Source of the DNA: Baylisascaris procyonis
Taxonomy: Eukaryota; Nematoda; Chromadorea; Rhabditida; Ascarididae
Direction of reading: 5' to 3'
DNA length: 64,000 nucleotides
Assembly (NCBI GenBank): GCA_037389465.1
Contig: JAZARR010000082.1
Location: forward strand, 5,878,501 to 5,942,500
How positions within the stretch are numbered: position 1 is the stretch's first letter; every line of letters begins with the position of its first letter. Position numbers and translations under genes: made by a program. The notes beneath the pieces are model-generated. The model saw only the letters and a program-made list of their open reading frames with translations. It searched no databases and was not told the origin of the DNA. Shown here in pieces: positions 51,101 through 63,100 of this stretch.

Positions 51101-54100
51101 AATTTTGGTTCTTTGTATGAAATGGCCTAAATTCTTTGTAATGTTCGGAATTTTTTTTCTAGAAATGACACAGTGTAAATTTTACGATACGGTTGTCAAC
51201 TTTCTAAGACGAAAGTGAAAAAGTTTTGAGAATTTTCGATATTTTTTTTATTCCACATACAAAATTCAAATGTGGAGTTGAGACGTATTCGACGAAATGA
51301 ACAATAAAGATTACCTTTCCATACATCTCAAGCTTACTTACCAAACCTATTTGGCCGTAATAACCGCTCAGTATTTTCAATGACTTTGCCCTCGATGCGA
51401 TTATAACACATTGCTACTATTGTACGTTCCAATGTTGATTGTATTTGTCAAATTATTCAATTTATTTTGTCAATATTTATGTCTACAAATTGCTCTCTTC
51501 TCACTTCATCATCTCCTCTTTCAATAATTCTCGAAAACAACCAATATAAACCTAAAATCGAATGCCGTAAGTTTTAAAACTGAGGTTAATCGAGCTAATC
51601 ATTAAGAAATTGGTGATGCTTATTGCATACTAATTAGCTTCTCACACAATCAGTGGTAATTAGGGCAACATGTTGGGCGTTGGCTTCAGGTGACGAATCG
51701 TTGTCGATGTGCGGCTCGTTGAATGAAGATGGTGGTAGGGAATCGGTGCTCAGCGATGGGCAAGCCACAACGAACGGTAGTAAAAGAAAGGTGCCGAAGG
51801 TATTCTCGAAAGAGGCAATCACTAAATTCAGGGCCTGGCTCTTCCAGAACCTTACGGTACGATTTTTTTTGCTCACTTCATAAGTTCTCATTGATGCGCA
51901 AATCCAGCATTCATGAATAAATTAGGCTGCGCTAAAATCATGAATACAAGCGGTCAGTCAATAATTTTACGAGTGGTCAATGCGCTTCGAGTAGCCATCA
52001 GTTGTGGTGACCAAATAATACCGAAAAGCAGCAATTTTATACAAGTAAACGTTTCCGCGTAATGTAAATCATGATATTGCTGCCTACAGAAAATTTTTCC
52101 TCTTCCTGAACACCTTGTTCAATCAGGGTACAAGTGAAGAGAATCAAATATGATCGATTATTGATTGGCTGATGTTCATTGATCATATTGTGAGTCATTA
52201 TTATTGCTTATTTATTGCATTGATGCATCTTAAGTGTAATCTATGCTCGTTATTGTCGTTGATTTTCTTTTCAAATTTAGTGCCATTCAATAACTCCATT
52301 CTTTTATTGGCAGTCGTAGTCCTTCCTATACATTAGAAAGGAAAGGATTGAATATGAGGAGAAACATTTTGTCGTTCTTCAATTTTTTTTTTACTATCAA
52401 TTCTATCGTATAATCAATTTCTATTTACTAATTCATCGTTTTATTGAAGTTATGCTTTTTTTGTATTGATAATGAAGGTTTTTCTCATACTTAATGTATT
52501 TCCTTCATTATCGTACGAATACGGTAGTGTCGAGAGAGGTGATTTCGGACTTTTATGTGCCATTGTTGTGCATAATAGAGGTTCACTCGAAACTCGCCCC
52601 TATAAAATTTATTTAATTGCCAACAAAGCGTTCAAGTGGATGAGAACGTTGAACATGCTCCTCTATATGTCCTTCAAAATTTGTCCTCAAAAACATAGCT
52701 AAGGACATTTATCCAGTATTATCTATAGGATACTTTTTAATATGCTCTACAAATTCAAATAGCTTCGAAATTGATGGATTTCAGTCTATTTTCTTTGATA
52801 CTTTTTTGCATAGTTTATCTTCTTGCATAGTTTCAAATTATTGTTGCTGTGGAGAAAATCATTGTTGTTTGAAAATTTACCTTTTTTTGCAGAACATTTA
52901 CCTGGCTAAATGTGATTAGCTATACAGATTGTTCGCTCATTGAAAATGTTTACATAGTGTTCTTGAGATCATTGATGGAAGTTTCGTTTTTTTTTAAAAC
53001 ATTCCTTGAAGAATTGCAACCGTTTTTTTAGGATAGTATGCAAATTCTTATTGTTCGTCTTATTATATTCTTATTTCATCGTCTACCCTCATTTCCTTTC
53101 GTTAACCTGTGCCTTTTTATGTACCGTTGCTTTGGACGGTTGCGTTCTTAGCGGCAGTCTCAACAAACTCTCAATAATAGCAAAATTACGTGACAAGTTG
53201 ACATAGGGGGGATGGTGACGATTTAAATTTCAAGGATGCGCGATCGAAGAATATTGAACAACAGCCACACTAGCTGCAATCTTTCAGATGTGCTTCATTG
53301 TCGTTTATGACAAAAGCATCTTGATGCCTTTGAAACCAACTAGAAGGGTTACGTCGATGATGACAGATTTCAATCGTCATCAATGTAGTGTTGCCTTTGA
53401 AATCTGGTTCATGCAAATTGCATAATATCAACGATTCGTTGATTGGGTGAGGTCGAGTTATGCGCACGCACGAACGCATGCACACCTATCGATAGCAATA
53501 CATATCGTCGGTCAGTCAAAGAGATTCATGAAGAATAAGCATCGCATTCTCGAATGAATAATTCATAGGCAAGCGTCAAACCCAACGGCGTGTGTGTGTT
53601 TGCATGGTTGAATGCGTTTATACGTTACGCGAAACGCCTCGGGAGATGATCGATGGGGGCGACCTTGTCGCCCGTCTCTGTCGTTCAGCTGCTACGCTGC
53701 TACTATCGTTGCTGAAACTATCCCTAATAGCCCAAAAGCAGGTGGCATCCCAATCCATGCCATCGTGTTGTCTTCAATATAGGTTTAGGATCTATATATA
53801 TTCCCATCCCTGAGATAGGAGGACTGCATTAGGTCGATAAATCCGAAGTGTTGTTCACCCAGCCAGTGTCGTTTACTGAGGTTCTGTTTTGCGATTCGTC
53901 GGCAACAGTAATGATTTCCGCCGTGGATATATCATAAACAGAATCATTGGTGGCTTTTTGGTCCTTCGGCTCCTCGAATAGTTTTTTTCCAAAGGAATAA
54001 AGGAGAGGAGTTGAAAGAACATTATTCACATCGAATGCACTCAGCGCGATCCAGTTGGCATTATTTATGCAGCCTATTTAGGAAATACCGCACGATTCGT

Positions 54101-57100
54101 TGACGTACAATTTCCATAAAGCTTGAAACCGATTGCAGCATTGATGAATGATCGTTCATATTACGCAATTTCTTCTCGATAGAACTGCTTGATTGTCATG
54201 AACTAGTGGCGCAATTCATAGGCCATATACAAAGAAATGATTCGCAACCAGTGAATGCTTTGTAATACGAAAGAATCGTCCATTTGAAAATGAGGGAGAT
54301 AATAATGAGCAAGGAGTGAGGATAGTCACTGAAGAAAATGGTATGTTTTTTGCAAATGGGCGAATTCACGTCCTTAAACTTTCCGATCAGTACTCTAATC
54401 AACCGAGCCACTCGACAAGCGCCTTATGCATTTCAGTGATTTAAAAAAAAGAGGTGAATCTCTCATACTCGTTACGAGATGAACCGTTAGCTATAGAGGC
54501 CGTGAATAAACGAGCAATAGTACGTAAATATGAGCGCGTATTTAAAGTTTCATCAGCTGTTACATTTATTCGAAAATGAATTTTGGTAGAAGTTTTACTC
54601 TACAAGCTATTGCCGACTGTCATCATTGTGTTTTCTTAACAACAAAACTGAAAGTTCACAAAACGTTTCTAACGTTATACTTAAGAAAACATCGGCTCTC
54701 CAAAATGTTAAATATATTTCTAACGTTATACTTAACGCAAGACCGAAATGAACCACATTTGTGGATGAACAACTTGTCAAGCAATTTCACCAGCCAAGAA
54801 ACGGAGAATCCCTTTAATTTTGAGCTTATATAATTTATTATTTGAGATGAAGTCTTTCTACTTGTTACGCCTTTAGAGCAATTCATTTTCCATCAATAAT
54901 TGTAGTTTTCTAATCACATTTAGATAAATTCCTTGCAACTTGGCTTAGCTATTTTTTTCTTCTGTTTTATTGTTTCAGTTAATATCTTTGCTTGAGTATC
55001 ATTCATAAAAATGCTTGTGCATTATTACATGTGATATAATTTCATGTGGTATTTGCATACTGTCTGCTTGAACAGGTAATTCGGCATGAACCTTTTTTTG
55101 AAAGTTGAATCATAGAATTCCATGTTGATTTGCACGAAAGTGTAGAACTAAAAATAAATTAAAATATTTTTCTGGAGGAACATTTGAAAACATTTGAAAA
55201 CATTTACAGAATTTATTCGATTTTAATACGGCGTTGAAAATGCCCTTCATAAAATGCATCGCAATTCATATGAGTGTCGTTATCGGATGTTAAATTCAAA
55301 ATGAGCAATGATAATCGATAGTGTTGTATTGTCAATCAGCAACAGACGGTCTGTTCGTATTTGCTGACAGTCGATTCGTCTTGTTTTCATATATAATGGT
55401 GACGTTGCGCGGATTACTGCCGATGGGTATTTAGTGTATTGTCGGTATCTTATTGCATCATCACTTATATTGATAAATATTGTCATTGCGTTTGACATAC
55501 GAAAGCATCAAGATTGACGATCTCATACTTAGCGTTGAATTGCATCTCATCGTCATCCAGACGGACACCTTTCCTGAGCGCATCAATCAGAAACCATGTT
55601 TCATCACTTATTACGATGCTATCACAGAAATCACTCAACACTTACACTTTGTCAACTTCGAGTGCTGTGTATAGTGAGTGAAATTGATGTTGTTGGGATT
55701 GTGATTGCCGTTCACTTCACACCTTAATATATTCTATTATGTGAATGAATATGTAAATTTATTTTGCTAATACTTTTCATTTGTTTTGATTCATTTTCCG
55801 ATTTTGTCTCTTTATTTCGTTTGAAAATGTTAAATAATATGAATTATTAATATTGGAATATGTTGATATTTTATTCATTTCTTAATGATGTGTACTTAAC
55901 TTCATTAAGCGTTTATTATCTGTCAACATATTTATTTAGTATTCATTTTATCGAATTTATCTGTTGATTAATTCCTCAAAATTGTTATAAAATGTAAATT
56001 TTTTTCTTTTTTTGCAGCATCCTTATCCATCTGAAGATCAAAAAAAGCAATTGGCACACGAGACTGGTTTAACGATTCTTCAAGTTAACAATTGGTTAGT
56101 GATTTCATTATTGAATTCCCTACACCTTTCACAAGATCATTATTGTTGCGTAAAAATTCCCTCTATACAATTTGCAATTAAAGAGAGTGCATTCACTCAA
56201 AACGTGACTAGCAACGATCAGTTCTAAGGCTGCACTCAATTAATGGAATTTTTTTTTAAAGAAATGAATCGAAAATTAAATAAGGAAATAAGGCAATAAA
56301 ATAGAAATTCAATTTCTTATATAAACATAACTAAATAATATTTCGCCGAATAAATTAGATGCTAATGTATTATAAATAAAACGCGATGAGTGATAGTCGG
56401 TTGATCGTTGTATACGATTGTTTTGTTTGCGTAAAATATGTCAAGGCTATCTATTCGAATTGTTAATTTATTCATCGTAAGATGAGTTCACTCTAGCATA
56501 TAGCAATTCTCGGCATATATTCTCTCATTTAATAAGGGTATATTTCTTATTATTTCATATAATAGCAATATATTTTCTAGGCCATTAATCCAACAAAAAA
56601 AAAAAATTGATATGTTTTGGCTATATTTTCAATTTTTCAGCAGAATGACCAAAACGTTTCTGACTATTTAATTTGTAAAATGGGATCAAAGAGGCCTTTG
56701 AGAGCAAAACATTTATCGCTCTGATATATTTTAGCGTTCAAACTGTTGGTTTTTGCTGATGTATTTCAGAAAACTCTATAATATTTCTTTTTTCATCAAG
56801 AAAGAAAATTGAAGATCACTAAGGTAGTTAACAAAAAAGTTAATGAGTCAGGCACCTGAACTCTTTCCTTTGTTCCGATCTCTTCTCTGAGTAACCTTAG
56901 GTGTAATTTTTTTAGCTCAGTTGGATTGAACAGTACCTGTTCTTTTTGATTAAGCTTTGTTTGAAATAATATGTTGGAAGTTATGAGCGAGCTAATAAGC
57001 AGAAAATTCTTTCACGAGCAGGAATAGAACTAATCATCCCTAATTTATCGATGCATAAACTTACCAACTAAGCCATCATGAATCATCGTTGGAAACTGTT

Positions 57101-60100
57101 GGATACGTTATAGAAATCGTCTGCTCCATCCATATACACAACGCTATGGCGCTAATTACTCGTAAATGTAAACATATTTTCTTGAAGCTTTTTTTTAAAC
57201 AGCAAAATAGTAAGGAGAAGCTATTCATTGTGTACAGAAAGGAGTTATTTATATCTCATTGAGGCTCCTTATGTCATTTGAAATGTGACACTCACTTAAC
57301 GTGAACGTTGTGCTCTTCTTCCGTAGTGCTAATCGTGCGTTTGCTTAGAGCTTAAGTGCACATTATATGACACCGCCATCCATACAAATTTTCCATATCC
57401 CTTATGTCGATTTTTTTCGCCTAGCCTAATTCTCTTCACCTAAATGAGGGATAGAACGCTTGTTTTATTCAGAGAATTTTTCATCACGAAATTTATTTTC
57501 TTTGTTTGCACTGGTTTGAAAGTAACAAAGGAGTTTTTTAAGTGTTAAAAAATTGATCGCAATTATGAGTGATTGAGATGCGATGATGCTAAAGAATTGG
57601 TATTCTTGATTTGTGGTATCGTATTTCCTAACTAGTGAATGAGAATCTCAATTGTTTGTGGAAAATATTAAAGATTGGGTGAGGCGTTATCAATAACTTT
57701 CATGCAAAAACTCAAATACTGTTACACTGTTATCCAATATCAACATAATCATCGTAAACTTCCTGTAATCTGAACAAAAGGTGACAAAACTTAATGCCCA
57801 GATGTATCACCTCTGTGTTAAATCAACTTAATTCACAAAAGAAAAACGATCTCAAATTTTGGTGTTAATATTGTGGCAGCCGATAATTCACAAAAAGCGC
57901 ATTCATTGTATGTTGAGCCGTATAAATCAGCTTAATGCTCAGTCGGTAAATTATCCAATTATACGGCGGGTACGGCACTCATATTGCCCGCTTTTAGGAT
58001 GCATCCGTTAGAGCGCTTATACCCATTTGCCAATAATTGCGAGCATTTGCGTAAATATTCCACTATTGCATCTAAATTTGCATTTCTCTTGAATTTAGGG
58101 ATGTGAATGAATGAAATCCTCTGACTGATGGATTTTGAATGAAAAAGAATTCAAGTAGGGATCACTCAGCAGCGCATCGATAGCGTCATCTATATTATTT
58201 ATGGAATACTTAACAGACAATTGAACTTTACTATTAATATTACAAGATCGATTTAGATATATGTGGCAATTCGATTTTGCATATTAAATGTAATGCACTT
58301 CTGCACTCTTATCTCTCTAAACTTAGTACGTTATATGCATTCATTATTATTGGCTATTTAATTTTTAGCATATAAACCAATTTTTCACAAATCTAATCTT
58401 GCAGATTCTTTCCTTCTATGAGATTCATAATTTCGGTCATCGTTTGCAATATTTCTAATATTTGGAACGAATTGTCGGCTTAAGCAGGCGAAAATATAAA
58501 TAATTAATGTATTCTGGTATCGTTATTGGCTATTTATTTTCTCGTATTCATGAATTTTTTTGGAGACGAAATTTTTACGCACTAAAAATCTATATTTATG
58601 AAAACACTGCTTGCAAGATTTTTGAATAGTCCTAGAAGAAAAAACTGTGAAAAAAGTGAAATAGGAAAAAATCTAAAGTTTTCAGAGATATAGATCCTAG
58701 GAATCCAGGAAATCCTAGATGCTAGAAAATGATTGCCGAAAAAATGTCTTTCGTAGACAAAGGACCACAATAAGGTAGCAGCAAGTAATGGAGTGTGTCG
58801 GCATAAATAGCATCAAAATGTGCTCGTTACGAGTTATGAGATGCCGATGTGAATCAATGTACAATTATCTACGTTGAATGTCACCATATATTGGCAATGC
58901 ATTGCCTAAATTATATAGTGCATTGCAACATTGCTTTTGTTGTGCTACTTTACCGCTACACATATGCATTTCTACACTGCAATCGTTCCAATTCTTCATT
59001 GCAATTTTTTTTTGTAAATTTCGCTGCAAGATTTTCTGAGATGATCAGTTTGTATAATATTTGCTTTTAATGTGTTTATGCATTGAACAATGACTAAATT
59101 ATATCGGAGTATAATTAATATTCAAATTGGAGAAAATTATATGCTAATAGTCGTACGGGTTGAAATTGAAATACAAAAAAAAATGGAATGAAAATGGAAG
59201 GTTCAACATTTCAGATGTATATTTAAATCTTTTCAAAAATCAACTAAGATTCTTTAAGAGCCAAAATTTAAAAAGTCGCTAATCTTGGAATCTTATAGGA
59301 CCATTCTCTCTATCAACTAAGTGCAAATAATGCTCAACGAAATCAAATAGTCAATGGGGAAACTACATGCATAAGGACTTAAATTACATATAGAACTATT
59401 GGAAGGAACATTTTTTCCCGATTATAGTTTGCACTTTCAAGTATGAGAATTACTCATTAATTTTAAATGTGAAACAACCATAAACGATTGCTGAAAAGAA
59501 AAAAAAACTTGTAAACATATCTCTATGGGAATTGCCTTAGGCAATTTTCCTCTCCAATCTCAGCGATTTCTTCTTTCAATTTGAATTTCATCTCAGTGTG
59601 TTGCTTTCACTCATCATATTGGATGAAATATGTTTTTTTGGCATTTAAAAATTCAGTGTTTTGATATAAGAGTTACGAGAACATTCATACATGCGCTATG
59701 AAGCGCATAACGAAAATATTGGAGATGTGTCCCAAAGGGGCGATCGTATGCGCGAAGGTTTGATCGAAGCTCTATACCAAGTTGTCACTTATTCCGGCAT
59801 CGACGATACCACCCTTGGGAGTAGGCGAACTGATTAACAAACAGAGATATGCAATCCACCAATATCCACCACCAAACGAGGATTGCTCTCCTTTATCCAG
59901 TATCTGTTCTTCCGAGTGCATCTCTCCATTGATCGTCCCCTTCTCCCATCCGTGGTTCTCATAAATCAGTTTAATTGAAAATTGAAGTGGAAACTTCAAT
60001 TGATGTTAATTAATCTCATCTTCATTGCTTGCTCTCATCTTAATTAAAACTTGAGTGCTTCACTGAAATTGCTGCAGTATTTATTTTAAAATCCATTAGA

Positions 60101-63100
60101 GATGAACTGTAATGCCAATACCTAAGCGGATTCATTGTTGTGAGGGATATGAAATACGATGTTATAAGCCATAAATTTGAATCGCAAAAATATGACTGCT
60201 GTTCAGATAGCAACTAAAAAGTCCCCTCCTATTTAATGTGTGTTCGTAGAAATGTACAGAAATGTTGCCAACGAAACTCTGAACAATGGCTCATTTTCGA
60301 CCGATAATTCAGTGAGTTCAAATTGGTTTTTGAAGCGCGAAAATCCTCTCCATCTTATACTTTCTCATAGATTTTCGGTGTGAAGCAACGATTTCGTTGT
60401 AAGACCATTCGCACAGTATGATAAACGAGCTGTGCAGTATGGCGACACAATCAAAATGTGAGCAACCGAAGGCGGCAATATTACGAGCAATGCGACGATA
60501 CAGTATCCTCAGCAAAGGGGGGTAGTTGAGAGAGTGTTTTATAAAGCCAATTGTGACCTCGACTCGCCGAAATATGCTCCTCTCTGTCTGCGTATGTGTG
60601 TGTGTGTGTGTGTCTTTGTGTTATGCGAGAGAAAGCTTCAAAGGTAGACGAGTATAGATAATCGAAACGGAAAAGAGAATTCATCGAATGAAGAGGAATA
60701 GAGTTGAGATGGAGAGGGGAAGTAGAAGAAAGAACGATCGTAGAAGACAAGCGCAGCCTTGAGAATGATGGATTATCGCAGCTGGTGCAGAAGGCTGAAC
60801 AACGCACCACGCACCATTGAAACCAATCGACGGGACCCTCTCACCAATCAACTACACTCTCACTATGTCGATATACCCCCGATCCTCACCCCCTCCCCCT
60901 TCACCCTCTTTTACTCTTCCCCTTTTAAATACAGTAGGACGGAATGCTCGAATCTTATAGGCAAATTTCCCTTTTTCAATTACATCTGTTCTTTTGCGAA
61001 GAATGCCTTCAAGTAACACGGATTACTAGTTTCGAAGAAAATAGTAAATTTGGCAGTGTACAGTCCTCCGTCTGAAGCATGATGTAATTCGATACACACA
61101 TCCATACCAACACATGCACTTCTTTGTCTCATTACTGTTGTAGAAAACCTGATAAGAATAGAAAAATTTCCAGTGTGGCTAATTTGGAAGATAAAGCAAT
61201 CGAGTTATTAGTGAATCACAATAACATTTCATTGCTCGGTGATGTGAAGTTTTAGGTAATTCGAAACGATATCTGCTGCAATATAGTATGCTGTAATTTT
61301 TAAAGTCCAGGGTCTCGGAGGTGAGGCTCCTCAAAGAAAAGAGATGGAGAGGTGCCGTGTTTTTTACAGTCTTTAAAGTGAACGTATACTATATTCATGG
61401 AACAATTGGATAGGACATGTGTATATCAGAAGGAGAGTAGTTTTGAAGGTTGTAGCCCAGTAAATCCTTATTTCCTCACCTTAGCGCATTTTTTGCATAT
61501 GGAATTTACTGGCACCTTTTAAAACCGTATGTCAACATAATAAATAATGACCACTAAGCGCTTATTCGAAAAGAATATTTCTCTTCTATAAAGTGATATT
61601 TTGCGTTCATTGTTCTTCAAAAAAAAAGACACACATTGAGGAAATAATGCTAGGAATAAAGGAAATTACTTTCAATAATTAAAAATATGATTGATCAGAA
61701 ATATATGATGTTAAAATTAATGTTAAATATACGAAATTTCAATGCTCCAGTTGTGCCTGTGTAGAATTTTTTGGATTGTAGCTTTAAGGTTGAATTTCGC
61801 GTGTAATTCTCACATATTTTCGATGCTAATTTCATTGCAAATGAGCGCATTATAGCCGAAAAATTTGCATAGGATGGTTTCCATCTAAAATTTATCTTGA
61901 GGACGCTTTGAAGTTAGCCCTCAAACACAGAGAACTGAAACGACATACCTGAATATTTTTTTTTGTTGAAAGAGTGTCACATATTTTGAGCGTATTACAA
62001 ATCAAAAAGGTCATTTTTGTAAGGTTTATATTCACATATATCCTGTCTGACACAATCTTTTTCTTATATAGTCTTCATTCTCTGCGATGATGGACGTTTT
62101 CAAAAGAAAAAGAGCAAAACTTTGATCCATCGATTTGAATTGTTAATGATCACTCTATCGGTATGATCAAATCATAAACTGATCGATGATCGGTTCTATC
62201 TATATGTCACCCACAAATGTGAACGTATTTATTTCAAATTGATGAAAAATTGTAAAGCTGTCTGATCTATCGGTCGAAAACATTTGCAGGAGTGAAAACT
62301 GATCGACAGCAAACATTAATTTCCATCTTTTCACACATTATTCAATCGTTCTTTATCTACAATATGACATCACTATATACTCAAATTGCCTATCAATATT
62401 GAGTTGTTCTTTCGGGACGTTCATCGATGTTGTCTGTATAAGTGATGTTGTATCTGAGAATTCATTCGTTTCTAGCTGTTTGGTTTTTTATTTATTTCTT
62501 CTTATCGTCGACAATGCATCTCATAAATTAATTGCTCGTTACCTATTCAATCATATGCACTCTTGACAATCGAATGTCTGTTGGTTAGCGATTGCAAGAG
62601 GGCGACAAAATTTATGATGGACGTTGTGTTAAGCACAGGAAGTAGCAACAAAAGTAGCAATAATATAACATCAATGCGCATTTATTCAGCGTTAACCCCT
62701 CACAAGCAGTGTGCCACAATTTCATCGATAAGAGTAAGTGTAAATGTTGAGTGATATGAGTATATACGGCTGTTCTTCAATGTAGCAGAATTATTGCCCC
62801 GTCAATATCGACAAGTGTTCATTGAATGTGAACGAGGGCAGCAATAGGCATAGTATCGTCTGGTCGGATTGAACAGAAACGTTTCCCATCTTATCCTCCC
62901 CTTCCTTATCCCGATTGCTCTTCTTTACAATTTATGCGATTACGATTGCTCGACGTTATTACAACACACTCCATTGCACATTGCTCATCTTTTCATTTGA
63001 AATTTTAGACAAGGAAAATTCATGCTGGACAGTAAAAAAGCACATATTTAGGAAGTTTCGTTTTTTTTTTCTCACTTTTCTATTATGACGCCTGTTGGCA

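Noticed and set aside
62425..62450. GTTCATCGATG as the start of the missing last homeodomain exon
   Set aside because: It begins FID and not FINARRR, and the following codons do not match a homeodomain.
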